Shown piece after piece: positions 1 to 13,791 of a stretch of 64,000 bases of DNA. The position numbers were made by a program, and so were the translations under genes. The stretch is from Stromatinia cepivora (Eukaryota; Ascomycota; Leotiomycetes; Helotiales; Sclerotiniaceae). The notes beneath the pieces are model-generated. The model saw only the letters and a list, made by a program, of their open reading frames with translations. It did no database searches and was not told the DNA's origin. Position 1 is the first letter of the stretch. Each line of letters begins with the position of its first letter. The stretch lies in NCBI GenBank assembly GCA_014898415.1, contig RCTD01000007.1:1302001-1366000 (forward strand), given 5' to 3'.

Positions 1-2537
1 CTCTAGAGCACTGACTTGTTGAATTAGTAATGCTATTCTTTCGGCTTCATCTACTCCAAGATCTGTGAGTTCGAAAACATCATTGATGATTTTGGTGGCA
101 ACTGTGTTGACTAATGTACCAACGGCTGATGCCCAAGTCGAATCTGGAAGTATTTCTTTCCAAGAGGTAGACTGTTGGTTGACATGGCTGACGACAGCAC
201 GAATTGCGTTTTCACTGTCATTGTATACGAAATTTTGAGAACCTAGATAATGTTAATAAAGTTGTGAAATAATTGTTGTGTACACATACCACCAAGTAAG
301 TCATGCAGAATGGTACGCTGTGTGTCCATCTCGTTTTTGTAAGCTCTCTTTCCGAAACTTTCAAGAGGCCCAATTTCTGAATCAATCTTGACTAGATTCA
401 AAGCTCGAGGAGTCAAGTCTGTTCGCAAACGCCACTCTTTGGAGAAATTTTTTAATTTGTCAACCAACCACATAGCATCATTGTAAGAGAACCTGGATTA
501 CAAACAGTGAGAATTTTATAGGAAGATGGAAGGGCTGACTCGGAACTTACATATTTCCCTTTGGATCATCGGCATAATAACATGGAGATACTGCACGATA
601 CATTGCTAGAATTAAGGTGGGTATATTGAACAAACCACCAGCGGCGGGTGACACGGGAATCGAATCGTGACTTTCAAGAGTTAGTGATTGTAATATTCTT
701 GACTTGAAAGATGGAAATACGCACTCTGGCTGCATTAATTTGCTACCATCTTCATAGATATTAACAATATGGTTAAATACTGTCAAAGGCATGGTTGATG
801 TCCAATACTTCTCTGAAAGTGTGACGTTACGCTTCTCTGCTGAGCCATTTGTTTTGATAGGACTATTCGGTATCTGAGGGAGTGGTGTTGGACGATCATC
901 CGGAGGCGATTCGACAGCAACTTCATTCTCATCACCCCAACCCCAAGCGTCTTCTTCATCTACTTGGAGATCATCGTCCCGGGTAGGGGGAATGGATATT
1001 GAGCTCGCCCTCCGTTCCTCGTCTAAAGAAGCTCGGCTCCTTATCACAGGGTGAGTTTCTTCCTCTTCATCTTCCTCACCCCAGTTCCAATCATCTTTCA
1101 CCGCCTCGCCACTGGAAGTAACATGCATACCATCATCTCTGGTGACCATACGCATTTCCACACGTTTAGCTTCAAGCGGCTGACCAATACCTGGTAATAT
1201 TCCTTTAGTTTCAAATAAATAAACAGAAAGTCCGCGGGACTTGTTTGTAGTGGAGAATGAGATGCACATACCAAGGGCTAACGCATTACGAATGCTATCC
1301 AGTGATGTTTCTCTCTTCTTGGTCAACCAAATTTTAGCGGCGCCTTCAACCCATTCATGAAATTTCCGTGCTTCTGGCCATCCCAAGGATTCCAAAGTTT
1401 TAGCAAATGCAGTGGTTTGAGCTAGCGCTTTTTGGTAGTCGACCATATCATTTAGGGATGTTGGTACAGACGATTCTAGCCACGTTTCAATTATTATTTC
1501 AGACAAATCAGGCATCATCGCCGCGGACAAGGATTTCACCATTAACTTGGGCAAGTTCTGGTCCAGATAGCGAATGATGTCTAAAATATCCCGAAACAAG
1601 GATTTTATGGTAGAATCCGCTTGTTCCTCGATAACACGGAGCGTGTTATTCTCAATACATATTTTGAACAGAGAAGATGTTGATTTAAGGCCGGTCCGAG
1701 GCTGTATGATAGTTTCAGACAACTTCTCCCATAAATCTTTGCCAAAGGCATCAAACTCTTTGAATCTATGTAATCCAATAGCGACATCCTCCAAAGATGT
1801 TGGAATACCGCTGAGCTTCTCATGGATCGTGATAGAAGCTTCTTTGGGCTGAACACATATCAATGATTTCCGGAGTTCGTTGAACTGTTCTTTCAAAGAA
1901 GTTTTCAATCCATACAATCGTGTCTCCAAAAGCCGCACAGCTCTTACAGTATTCTCTGCTGGGATTTCCGCCATTTGATTGCCTGCAACATCGAGTGACA
2001 TTAAAGCTTCGTGAATCTCACATTTGTCCGCCTGCTCGGCAGCTTTGTCGAGAGACTCATTCGCACGCTTTATCCACCGTATACATTCCACCAATTGCGC
2101 ATTAAATTCGATTTCCTTTGCCAAAAGTTCGAGATGGTTTTCGTGATTTTGTACATTGGTGACTCGGGATTCGTCCGCCTCTGCTTGTTGAACGACTTCG
2201 TTTGCTAGTTTTCTTGATTTGTCGATATCGTCCTGGAGGGCTTGAGCATGTTGTATCCATTTATCGACATCGGAAGCACTTTCACTACTGATTTGACGAA
2301 CTTCTGTCTGTAGGAGGTATAGTTAGTAAACAGAATGGCAGCGGTGATTGACAGAGTCGGGGACTTTTGGAGACTCACTTCGAGAGAAAATTTAGCTTGA
2401 CCCAGAGATTCTATAGCTTCTGGTAGAGCTACATTTTCAACCGTAGAAGCAGAGACTTCCTCATTCGGAAATTCTCTTTTCAAAGTAAAATCAATGAGGG
2501 TCATGCCAAATTGACCGGCGACTGTTGTAGAGGCCAT
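1..2537 (-). CDS. ZW10/Dsl1-family kinetochore and vesicle-tethering protein, C-terminus cut by the window edge
   Basis: Four exons on the minus strand: 2379-2537, 2307-551, 492-290 and 242 to beyond base 1. The frame is continuous through three GT-AG introns, the first starting GTGAGT. The start at 2537 opens MASTTVAGQFGM. About 740 residues are visible: a helical N-terminal part, an acidic middle with repeated Trp-rich patches (DDWNWGEEDEEEE, DAWGWGDENE) seen in fungal ZW10/Dsl1 proteins, then a helical C-terminal part with the family-like stretch STSWKEILPDSTWASAVGTL. ZW10 proteins belong to the NRZ/Dsl1 complex that tethers Golgi-derived vesicles at the ER, and in animals also to the RZZ kinetochore complex; in filamentous fungi the trafficking role is the safer inference. 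The stop codon lies left of the window. The family call rests on recognition of these motifs only. Confidence 0.8.
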
Positions 2538-3773
2538 GTTAACAAAGTATACGAAAACTCGGTATTAGTTTCTGAAATCGTGAAAAGTGGGATGTGCCAA
2601 CTAGCACCGCACTGTTATATTGAAGTGAATCTTAAAGAACCAAAGGTAAGTGTCGGGAAAAACTTAGGTGGTTGTTTGGTCGTTATTGTTATTTTAGAAT
2701 TATGAATTTACCTAGTATGATGGTGGAAGCAAGCTATGGCCACATTTAATTGATGACTAAGGATTGTGGGAGTTGCGTTGTTTAGTTCGATATGGTAAAG
2801 GCGGCTAAAGGCGGCTTTTCACCAATCGCAATTCACAATTCACAAGCGCCGGAGCTTTTCCCACATTTATTCCTTCGTTCCTTGTAAGGTTACATTACAA
2901 ACTTTATATTTTTATATTTATATCATTCATTGGGCACCATTTCACCATTTCACCAATAAATACATTGAATTCTTTCTTTATTTTTGAAAAACTTCATTAG
3001 AATAAGAGGTGATATATTTCTTCTTGCCTCTCTGTCTAGGTGGAGGCTTCTTGTCATCTTCCCTGGCGACCTCAATTCGCCAGTTTTCCCGTTGGACAAG
3101 GCTTGGATACCAAAAAACCCAACAAAGGTACGACGACAATACTTGCCTTGTTCTCCCCAATCTTTACACTTCTTCCAAAAGGTCTTTATATTCTACAAGG
3201 TAGCTTCTTTGTTGGTTTTAGTACCAGCTTGTTTTCATGGCGGGGTACAATTTGCCCCGCAAAGCGTGGTATATGGCAGTAGCTATTCCCTTACTTGGTG
3301 TTGTGCTTTACCAAGCGGTGGATTCAACCTGGTATGATTTACTGCACTATTCCAATTTAATCTATACATTCGTTCATTCATTCCTGCCCGGACAATATTA
3401 GAGTGTACTTACTGTTGTGCTTCATCAAGCTGTGGATTCAACCTGGTACTCTTTACTGAACTATCCCAATTTAATCCATGTATCCTTTTATGTACTCTTG
3501 GCAAATTTTGCAACTATAATATTGTCCGGACGACGCTTCATCATTTGTGCGGTGGTGATCATAACTTGATTCGATCACTTACCTTCATGAAACTTTTATA
3601 TCGCGGACACACTTATAATTTTCTTTTCACAATCTATGAAATCCAAATTATTCGGATTTGACACATGACTTTTTATGTGGTTGTTCATATTCTCAACCTC
3701 AATCTAACAATATCTCAGGTATTCTTCTGGAAGAGAGCTACTTAACTTTTGGAAATCCAACTCCTTCATCAAG
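2538..3773. other. Divergent intergenic region with an internal repeat
   Basis: This 1.2-kb stretch separates the divergently transcribed ZW10-like and M16 peptidase genes, so it should hold both promoters. The open frames around 2984-3337 overlap one another in several frames and look like nothing I recognise, so I do not call a gene. It contains the imperfect direct repeat and inverted repeat listed separately. Confidence 0.6.
3299..3481. repeat. Imperfect 69-bp direct repeat, second copy framed by a 13-bp inverted repeat
   Basis: Copies at about 3299-3367 and 3413-3481 share long runs such as GTGGATTCAACCTGGTA and AATTTAATC. The second copy lies between perfect 13-bp inverted arms, CCGGACAATATTA at 3388-3400 and its reverse complement at 3517-3529. 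No target duplication was seen at the arms. Confidence 0.75.
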
Positions 3774-6700
3774 ATGCCAAGTCAAACGAAGAAAACTCAT
3801 TTCCGAACGGTGCAGAATTTCAAAACTGATTATGCCCCTACAAACATCACTCAATATGTCTCGGAACGTACTGGTATGAATGTAGTTGTGGTTGATCAGA
3901 AAGGACCTCAAGTTAATGGATACTTTGCATTGGCTACGGAAATTTTCGATGACTCTGGATCACCACATACTCTAGAGCATCTTTGCTTTATGGGATCGAA
4001 AAGTTACCAGTACAAAGGCCTGCTTGATAAACTTGCCACGAGAGCTTATTCTAATACCAACGCATGGACCGCTACAGACCATACTGCCTATACATTAGAA
4101 ACGGCAGGATGGGAAGGGTTCTCTCAAATTCTTCCCGTTTATCTTGAGCACTTGATCTTACCAACACTTACAGAGGAAGGCTGCTACACTGAAGTGCATC
4201 ATATTGATGGTGAAGGTAACGATGCAGGTGTGGTGTATTCAGAAATGCAAGGGGTTCAGAACACAGGTTCTGATATTATGGATCTACGTGCTAGACAGCT
4301 TCTTTATCCTGAAAACATTGGATTTCGTTATGAGACTGGTGGACTGATGGAAAATCTGCGTATCTTGACCCCGGAGCGAATTCGTGCATTCCATAAAGAG
4401 ATGTATCAGCCAAAGAACCTTTGCCTTATTTTGATTGGCGAGGTCGATCAGGAGGAATTGCTTGATATACTAGACACATTTGAGGAAGGTATCTTAGGTG
4501 ATATTCCATCTCTAACTGCTCCATTCAAGAGGTACGTGTATCTAATTTCGAAGTTAACGAATAACATTCTGACATACACAGACCATGGGTGGATTCAGCT
4601 CAACCACCGGCACTCACCAAAACCATAATAGAGACTGTACACTTCCCTGAGGAAGACGAGTCAATGGGAGAAATTTGGGTTGGTATGTTTGGTCCTGATT
4701 GTAAAAATGCTGTCGAGACAGCTGCTCTTAATGTACTGCTCGCGTATCTCGCTGGATCTTCTGTTTCGGTCCTTGAAAATGTCATGGTCGAGAAAGAAGA
4801 GCTTGCGAGTTCCATTTCATACTGGTGGGACGCTAGGCCAAATTCCGTGATTTGGTTTCAACCAACTGGAGTACAAACCGAAAAACTTGCATTCGTTGAG
4901 AAACGTCTTTTTGAACTTCTCAAAGAGACTGTTGACAACCCTCTGGATATGGCATACATGAAAAATTGTCTAGAAAGAGAACGCAGACAATGTAACTTCG
5001 AGGCCGAGAGCTCTCAACGTTTTTATGCCGAAGCTATTATCAATGACTTCCTTTTCGGCAATAGGGATGGCTCTACGTTGAAGGATTTGAAATCACATGC
5101 CGAATTTGATACGATCGGTAAATGGAGTGAGCAACAATGGAAGGATTTCTTGAGGAAATGGATTGTGGATGCACCCCATGTTTCTTTACTCGGGACTCCC
5201 TCCGAAGCGATGTCAAAGAAAATAAAGAAAGACGAGGAAACTCGAATTGCAGAGCGAAAGGAAAAATTAGGACCTGAAGGGCTCGAAAAGTTGGCAGCAA
5301 AACTCAAGGCAGCAATTGCCAAGAATGATGCCGAAATACCTGCTTCACTTCTACAGAAGTTTTCCGTCCCTGGAACTGATTCAATTCATTTTCATAAATC
5401 GACTACAGCAAGGTCTGGCTTGGCTAAGAAATTGGGTGCACCTGAAAACGACATTCAAAAAGTCATTGATTCGCAAGCGTCTGAAATCCCGTTGTTTTTA
5501 CAATTTGAGCATGTTCCAACAAATTTCGTTCATTTGTCATTACATTTTGGTACTATGGAGATCCCTCTAGAGCATAGACCACTCCTCAGTCTATTCATAG
5601 ATAATTTTTTCGATACACCTATTCTTCGTGATGGAAAGAGAGTAGAGTTTGAGCAAGTCGTTACAGAACTAGAACATGACACTATCAAATATGAAATGAG
5701 AGGAGGGTCTAGTCTTGGTGATGCAGAAGGTCTTATGATTCAATTCCGAGTCGAGCGGGAAAAGTACGAAACAGCTATCGAATGGATTCGCACCATGATG
5801 TTCGATAGCATTTTTGATGCTGCACGTCTCAGCACCGCGGTCACCAAAATCCTCGCTGATATTCCCGACAATAAACGTGATGGTAATAACATGCTTTACA
5901 CCGCGGATGGTATGCTACACATGTCCAACGAATCGAGCATGAAAGCACGAACTACCCTTGTAAAATCGGTCTATATGAAGCGTCTCAAGAAGCTTCTCAA
6001 AAAAGAACCGGAAACTGTCATCGGCTGGCTTGAATCCCTCCGTAAATCCATCTTCAAATTCAACAATATCCGAGCCCTAGTTGTTGCAGATATCAATCAA
6101 CTTCCATCCCCAGTCCAAGCCTGGAATCCTCTGATCTCTTCTCTCGACAAACCTACCCCCGAAACAGACCTCCTACCTATCCGCAAACAACACGCACTAC
6201 TCTCTCACGATGGACAAAACCCCGGCCAAGCAGGCGCCATCATCATCCCAATGCCTACTTGCGATTCCTCCTTCCTCCTAACAAATTCCCGTGGTCCAAA
6301 ATCTTATACCGATCCCCAACTCCCTGCACTCCGCGTCGCTCTATCTTTTCTTCGCGCCGTGGAAGGTCCATTATGGACTGCTATTCGTGGAACAGGTTTA
6401 GGATATGGATCATCATTCCACAATGATCTAGATACCGGTTTCGTTCAATTCAGCATCTATCGATCTCCAGATGTTTTCCGGGCTTTTGCAGCCGGAAAGA
6501 AGATTCTTGAGGAATATATTTCGGGCGAGAAGAAAATGGAAGATGCAGCGCTAGAAGCGGCTATTAGTGATATAGTGGTTGAAGTTGTCAATACACAAAT
6601 TACAATGGATCAAGCTGGGCAAGATAAATTCGTAAAGGGTGTCATGAAGGGATTACCTGAGAATCATAATGAAGAGATGTTGAGGAAAGTTAGGGATGTG

Positions 6701-7181
6701 GGTAGAGAGGAGATTAGAGCGGTTATGAAGGATGTTTTATTGAAAACTTTTGAGCCGGGTTTGAGTAATGTTCTTGTTACTTGTGCGCCGATTATGGAGG
6801 AGGTATGTTTTCTTCTTTCATTTTTTTATTTTCCCTTTTCTTACATATTCATATCTATCCCCTTTCCTCTACCTTACCCTATTCCCTAGTCCATACTCCC
6901 TACTATCTATCTATAAATTCCATACTAACCAATACCCCCAAAAATAGGCAATAGTAAAAAACTTTCAATCCCTCAACTTCAAAACTCAAGTCCGTACCCT
7001 CTCAAGCTTCGAAGATAACTACGGGTTAGCAGCTCCTGAAGATGAGAATGAGGATGATGAAGACGAAGACGAAGATGAAGACGAAGAAATGGATGATGAA
7101 GAAGATGATGAAGATGGGAGCGAGGATAATGGAAGCGAAGATGGAGAAGACGAAGAAAGTGACGTGGAGATGAAGAAATAA
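3774..7181 (+). CDS. M16-family zinc metalloprotease (YOL098C / SPAC3H1.02c type)
   Basis: Three exons, 3774-4531, 4582-6802 and 6948-7181, give 1,070 residues; introns start GTACGT and GTATGT. The inverted zinc motif of M16 peptidases is intact as HTLEH at residues 65-69, and a likely third zinc ligand is Glu157 in GVVYSEMQG, so the enzyme should be active. The repeated two-half M16 architecture fits the length. The protein resembles the cytosolic presequence-protease-like subgroup (yeast YOL098C, fission yeast C3H1.02c), whose substrates are not known to me; no mitochondrial targeting sequence stands out at the N-terminus. The last exon encodes 78 residues that end in a long Asp/Glu-rich tail. 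The start ATG follows a stop-rich leader and begins MPSQTKK, which fits the family start. It converges on set1. Confidence 0.9.
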
Positions 7182-8002
7182 CTAGCTGCAAATTTAACAT
7201 TCAATTAAGAAGGTTAAATTTAATAAGAATGAAATAGAATAAGTTAAAATAAGAAATAGCCATCTATCATTGATCTTACATTTCTCTAGATTGATAACAA
7301 AGAGATCTATTTTAAAAGCCCAACTAAACAACATTCATTATAAAAAAAATACGAATATACATCTATCTCTACTATAATAAATAACCTTGGGATACTTCGT
7401 ACCTGGATACGTATACCAAACCACAGCACACCAAACCAATCAATCAAAATCAAAAGTCAAAAATCTCTCTCTTCAATGCGATTTACGCTTTACTACTCCC
7501 AAGTCCTACCAGTGGAAGGAAGCAGTAAAAATCTAATCTTACAACAAATACATGGATGCCAATTCCTGCTCTAGCATCTCTCATCTCTTCATGTGCCCAT
7601 TTGTCGCATCGTCACTATCTTTTCTTTGCTCACGCCCCCATCTTTCTCATCCTCCATTCCTATCATATCGTATCAATTTTCCGCCATGAATTACAGATGA
7701 AAATGCCAACCCAGTATCTTCCATTGGGCGGGCCTTGGACAAAAAGAGAAATCGAGATGAGTTAAAAAATCCAGTATCAACGCCATAACGACTCGGTGTG
7801 TTGAAAAGAGTACATGTTTTTTTTAATAACCCCCAACCCTTTTCAGCACCCATGAATGTATGCCTGTGCATAATGGCCCGAAAACACAGATGAATGAACT
7901 CCCAAAATAATCAAGTCGAGCCAATTTATTGTATAATCACAAACCCCGGCTCTCAAATGCCGATGTTGAAAATGTATGAGGTAAGGAACGAAAAGAAAAT
8001 GA
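7182..8002. other. Convergent 3' region between the M16 peptidase gene and set1
   Basis: Both neighbours end here, so this should hold their 3' UTRs and polyadenylation signals. The short open frames at 7556-8106 have no recognisable content and overlap set1 in part. I see no gene in it. Confidence 0.6.
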
Positions 8003-11000
8003 TTAATTAAGGAATCCTTTACACGCCGGTGTACCGCAGAGACATGGAATACGGTCTGTACTACCAATTTCACGCTCGAATTTATAATCGTAGGTGAGTT
8101 CCTCATCTAAAGTATGAAATTAGTATGGCTCTTGAAATGGTTGGGATTAACGTAAACTTACTCTGTGCGATATCACGCAGCGCATAGATGACAATTCTCT
8201 TACTCTTCTCCACCGTGATAATCTTTGCCGTGCAATTTGGCATACAACTGTGGTTGATAAATCTTGCAATGCCACCTTTCTTTGTTGCATCGATGACTGT
8301 ATTTTCATCGATCCTGAACAAATAACTACTTCCAATACCGCTCTTGAGATATCTGCTTTCTCGAAGATCTGCAACTTGTTGTCGAACCTTCTCGCCAACA
8401 TACTCAATGATCATATCATTCATTGCAATATTCTCCATGGCATAAAGACCCCAGTTATGGATAGCAGAGCGAGCAAACTTAACAGGCTTCTTACGTTTCT
8501 TGAGTTGATTGAAACGCAAAACATCAGTATCACCACCAAGAGTCTTTTTCTGGTCATTGAGATCGGCAACGTAACGACGATTGTTAACACGATTGGCACG
8601 ACCAGAGGTTCTGGCAAGAAGTTTCTCTGCCGCAATCTTGGCAGCCTCAGCTGCCTCTGCGACCACATCTTTACCAGCTCGTTTAGCTTGTGCCTCTCGT
8701 TCTTCACGTGCCCTCTGAACCTTGATACGATGAGGGAGATAAAGAGACTTTTCGGAGTTCAAAATCTTCTTGGTACCTTCAGTCCGAGCACAACCCGTCG
8801 AAGTCTCCACGTAATATCCAGGCACAGTAGTCTCGTCTTTGACGATACCTTTGTATCCATTTCTATTGAGGGATTTGATTTGCCCTTGCCTCCACGCCCA
8901 AGTAGCGGGGTCGCTGAGTTTGAAGTCTGTCTTGAAGATTTCGAATGCTGGTCCAGCGTCTTCGTCATCCTTGAGAATGTTCTGCAGTCCGTCGATATCG
9001 AGGATATTATCGAAGTCATCATCAACAGTGGGATAAGGTGCTTCGCCGGAGATACCCCATTCAACTGATGTCACCACAGGCGCGGTATCGACAATATTTT
9101 CCTCGAATTCAGACTCCTCGACTTCCTCCGGCACGATCTCTTCCTCCGGAATGCCCTCTTGCTGTCTTTTGAGGGCTTCCCTTTCTTCGAATATCTGCTT
9201 CTTGGACTTCTTTCTCTTTGCCGATTTTGCGGCCTTCTTTCTAGCCGCCACAGCCAAGGCAGCTTCTGTCTCAGATTCTGTCTTTTGAAATCCATCAATA
9301 TCGGGAATACTTGCCTCAAGAATGGGAGTTTCTGGAAGAGGCTCAATCTTTGCCACAGATACACCAAAAAGTTCCTCGTCGGTCTTCTTTTGTCGCTTTT
9401 TCGCGGCCTCCACGTGCAACTCTAGTTTTCTCTTCTTCGTTTGTACCGTAGGCTCAGAGAAGTTGACTTCACTAACAGACTCCCCATCTCTGGTATCCAA
9501 TGATGGAGATCTCTCCTTGGCATGATTTCGGCTTACCGAATCCGTGTCATCATCCGAAGCTTCATCATCGGTACTCATACGACTTATCGGACGTGACTCT
9601 CTCTCTTCAGTACCTCTTGTCCTAGAAGGAGCTTCATTATCATCATCCGAATCTTCATCTTCTCTACCAATAAGGAATTGCATGGGTCGAACATATGCTT
9701 TCCGTGTCGGCCTGGCAGAGGGATCAGTAGAACCGACATTGCGTTTCTTTTCCGTTTTGGCCCTCTTTCGAATCCTGGGCAAAGCCGTAACGTTAACTTT
9801 CCCTGCGCTTGAAACATGGCGGTCCTCAAATCGTGAGTTGGGGGTGCCAATAGCTGCACTATTATCTTGATCTTCCTCATCGGTGATGAAAGGCGTTTTG
9901 GCATTCGGGTCATGAATGTTCAACTTCCGTCGTTTCGCCACGTGATTAGCTGGATCCATAAAATTCCTGAGACATGGATTTGCTATCCGTTCTTTGACCT
10001 TGTCCATCAAATGTGTCATTAACTCTCGTTTGATAACTTCTATAGCTTCACGTGCAGGATCGAAGTTCTTTGCCCGTTCTCGTTTCTCCTCCTCAAAATC
10101 AGCCTCTTCCTCCTTCCTAATCTCCTCAAGTTCTCTTTTCCTTTTTTGCTCAATCAAGCGCGGGTCAGGACTACGGGTGCGACGATGATGACCTCTTTCA
10201 GATGTGCGATCGCGATGATCAATTCTTCGGCCTCCGGTACCCCATACATATAGTTTCATGATCATCTCATAGGAAAAGAGCGCCGTGCCATTGCAAGAGT
10301 TGTAACACCTTTCTGCCTCGAATCTCCCTTCATCACTGAGAGCAAAGACCACATAATAGCCTGTTCTATCGACCCTGACGTCTTCCAGGAAGTGATTCTT
10401 CAGTCGCTTCTTCAAATGAAGAATTGTTGCTGGGATAACGGGAACATAATCTTTCGAAATAAATATGTACGGCTCATCCTCCAGTTGTTGCGCAATTGGC
10501 TCATCCTCGATCAATATCTGCTGGCGCGGTTTGGTGGGAATTGCAGGTTGCGCAATGCCTGGTCTAAATTGCGGTCTGCCGGAAAGAGCAGCGGGACCTT
10601 TTGGGGCGGTTGGTGGAGGTCCGGAGGTTTTGACAACTTCGGGCTTAGGAGGTGGTGGTGGCTCTTTTGGTGGTAGGGGCAAAGGTTCAGGCTTGGACTT
10701 TTCCAATGCATTCTCAAGCATGCGAGTGCTGCGCTTGCCCTGCGAATCGAATTGGACCTTAATTCTCGGTCCCAATCCTACCACGCTGCTGCCCCTCATA
10801 ACGGCTTTTTTCGCAGCTTCTGCCGCAGTCAGAATTGAACCATCCTTCCTTTTAGTATCTCGGTATCGAAATGTGCCAAAGCCCAAGCAACTTCCTGTCT
10901 CAGGATGTAATTTGTTGCTGCTCTCCGCGATTTGGCCATACTGTGTAAAAACATTTGTGACCTTTATGAAATTTATTAATGGGTCATATCCAGTGACAAC

Positions 11001-11928
11001 TATTTCCGTTGGAGGGCCGGGTCCATAATGAGTTTTCGGGTTGTATTTGTACTTTGGTAGCATAAATGGCGAATGATTGAGTCGTGATAAAGCATTGTGG
11101 TAATCAGTATTGATATACGACAATCTGCTTCCTTTTGCTAACCGCGGATCCGCTGGGGGAGCATCATCTTTCTGAAAAGCCATTAGCCAGACATTCTCAC
11201 ACGCAAAAGATGACACTCCCCGCAGCAGATTGTATACGTACCAAACCAAACTCCTTATAATGTGGGCGGCGATTATGTTTTTCTTTTGTCGAATGTATAG
11301 TGGGATCGTGGAAAGGATCATATGTGCACTTCTTCCCCTTTACACCTCGTGCATGATCTCGAGCGAGGACTCGTGGCTCGGAGGGAGTATGATCTGCCGG
11401 GGCAGAATTAGGTATAGTGACGACATGCTCAGATTTTGTATTTTCAAGAACGACGTTGTTTGTAGCGTTAACAGACACATCAGCCTTGGCATTGCTGGGA
11501 CTCGCAACACGATTAGGTGATGAGTCGGTATTGGTGAGTGGCGTTAAGTCGTTAATATTTCGAGAACCACCAAATGTGTGCATGCTGTTGGAAAGCTGAT
11601 TGTTGGTGCTGAAAAGGGATGAACCAGAACTTGAGTGTGAGCTTGCTGAGCCTACAGCGTTCAAGGTATCGCCGTGTACAGATTCGTTATCCTCTGTCGA
11701 CAGAGTAGGAGGGTCCGCAATGGGAATTGAAGTATCTTCTGAAAGACGTGTGATAGATGCATTGTCAGTCAAAGCTTTCGCATTAATATGAGTTTCAGCA
11801 ACAGAAATGATGGCGGGCGAATCTGCCTGCTGAGCCTTTGACTTCTCCCTCTCCTTTGCTTTGTCTTTCGCAGCTCGAGGAGCCGATGGAAAGAATTGTG
11901 CGAAACTTGCCCCAGATGCGCGAGACAT
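8003..11928 (-). CDS. set1: Histone H3 lysine-4 methyltransferase, COMPASS catalytic subunit
   Basis: Exons 11928-11242, 11171-8162 and 8106-8003 give 1,266 residues. Order of parts: a low-complexity Ser/Ala-rich N-terminus (1-229), an RRM-like domain from about residue 285 (EIVVTGYD), a second RNA-binding SET-associated region from about 460, a charged middle, the n-SET region ([15 protein letters not shown]), the SET domain from about 1122 and the post-SET tail. Catalytic-core signatures are intact: [31 protein letters not shown] and, across the last intron, [11 protein letters not shown]. The terminal [13 protein letters not shown] supplies the post-SET zinc cysteines and ends at the stop, as in Set1 orthologues. 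Set1 mono-, di- and trimethylates H3K4 at transcribed genes in the nucleus. The last exon is only 104 nt. Confidence 0.97.
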
Positions 11929-13791
11929 CGTGTGACTGTAATTGATCTACCTCTCCTTCCTTCTGCCAACCACCATCTCTTTGTATAAGATCAATATGCG
12001 ACCGCATGCATTAAAAGGATTGATGGCAGATGGCCGATACGCGCAAAAGCGGTTAATAAAATTGACGCGACTTCAATTCCCGAGAAACAGATTTAACCAA
12101 GTATTATTCAACCTTTGTAATATGATAAAAAAAGTGAGGAATATTTCGTCGCAGTCGATGTGCGAATGTTGGCAGATGAAAAAGAATTCCTGTGCGACAG
12201 ATTTAAGATCAATCTTTTGACGTTGAATGTTGGTTGTATCGTGAATATGTAGAGTTGAAGTTAATGGAATGGAGGATTTGATGAGTTGAGGTTCTGATAG
12301 TATCAATTTCTCGCTTTCCCAATAGGTTAGATTTAGGAAAATGGGTTTACGCTTGACCTTAATAGGATATTACCTAAGAATTCAAGGAGATGGCAGGTTT
12401 GATACCAAGGATTTGATGTCATGTATTGGAATTTGGTAGTCGGACAAAAATCTTTATTGTAGAATTAATTGATTTGTTTATTATTCTATGCCTACATTCT
12501 ATTATTCTATATTCTACTATTCTTTACTATTTTTTACTATTTTTTACAATTTTTCACTATTTTTTTATTATTTTTTACAATTTTTTACTATCAATATCTA
12601 TTTTATTCAATCTCTGACATGAATGTATTGGCATTGACTATACGGTACTTCTCTGTTAATAAACTTGAAAGGCACAATAATGAGTCCGTTTTCGGTACAA
12701 TACAAATAGTAAGATCTTACATCTCAAAGGAAACGTGATATTCAAACATCATACAAAGATAACACGCCTTCTTTTAGACTCTGAGCGTAAAATATCACCA
12801 AAAAGGTAAGATCTTGTAATTAAATACTCTCTTCCCAATTAATCTGCCTCCACGGCAGTGGCCCAGCGGAGCGTCATTCCATCCAAACGATTAGTATTCA
12901 TTCTACTGCATCACCCCCAAATATCCAAAGGATTCCCCTGACACATTTGAGAAGTCATATTTGTAAGAAATCATGTTAATACTGATAATTAATCGCCAAG
13001 ACGAAAGAACGGTCGAATAAATGAATGCGCGTTCCAGGTTTCCCTTAGAACTACTTACTACCTACTAATCGATACCTGAACCACGAACCACAAACCACGA
13101 ACCCCTTATTCTTTGTCCCTCGTTACACCAGTAGCACGTGCTTCTTTTTCATGGAAGATTGTGTGATATTACATAAATTGTATTATATTGCGATGAGATC
13201 TTGCGATTAACCATAACATGATGATTGAAGAATCCGGTACTTTCAATGCAGAAGTGAGTTGGCTGAACTCTGTAGACTTATGCTGTCATATGTCCATAGG
13301 ATTGACTTTTTTTAAAATACTTGAACTTCTACCTTCGGACGTTATCAGCAAGCAATTATACTATTCCAACCATCTAACTCTTAATATGATGAACACCCAG
13401 CCACTCCTTCTTTCACACAATCCATTTATTCCACAACATATCACTCCAGTATTTATGGTTTTGACAGGATCATTTACTGTGTACTACTTCGTAGTATGAA
13501 GAACGCACGCAGATACCAACTTCACGTTCGAGGAATGATAGAAAAGTATTATAAAAAAACATAATTACTACTCCATAATTTTAGCTTAAAGAATAACATA
13601 ACCATATGTATCATACAAATATAGTAATCGCGCAGCACAAATAAAAGAAAAAAGTTTTGTATACCATGCATGCCACGCTTAGGGATACAAGTCGTGGTAT
13701 CTTGTCCATACTCCAAAGCCAATAACCTCATTTTCATAACACCATAACCATCATAATACAACCAAAACATATTTATCTGATACAAAGAAAC
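11929..13791. other. Intergenic region upstream of set1 and downstream of the securin-like gene
   Basis: It holds the set1 promoter on its left side and the 3' UTR of the securin-like gene on its right. A T-rich low-complexity block lies at 12480-12600. Small open frames at 13218-13499 and 13549-13785 lack recognisable content. I see no RNA gene. Confidence 0.55.
12480..12600. repeat. T-rich low-complexity tract built on TTACTATTTT-like units
   Basis: About 120 bases consist of repeated TACTATTTTTT, TACAATTTTT and TATTCTATTC variants. It looks like slippage-derived simple sequence. Confidence 0.7.

Noticed and set aside
2984..3337. Overlapping plus-strand frames upstream of the M16 gene
   Set aside because: Three frames are open at once, none has recognisable content, and part lies in the duplicated repeat.
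8250..9068. Plus-strand frame of 272 codons
   Set aside because: It is the antisense shadow of the set1 n-SET and SET coding region, which has clear domain signatures.
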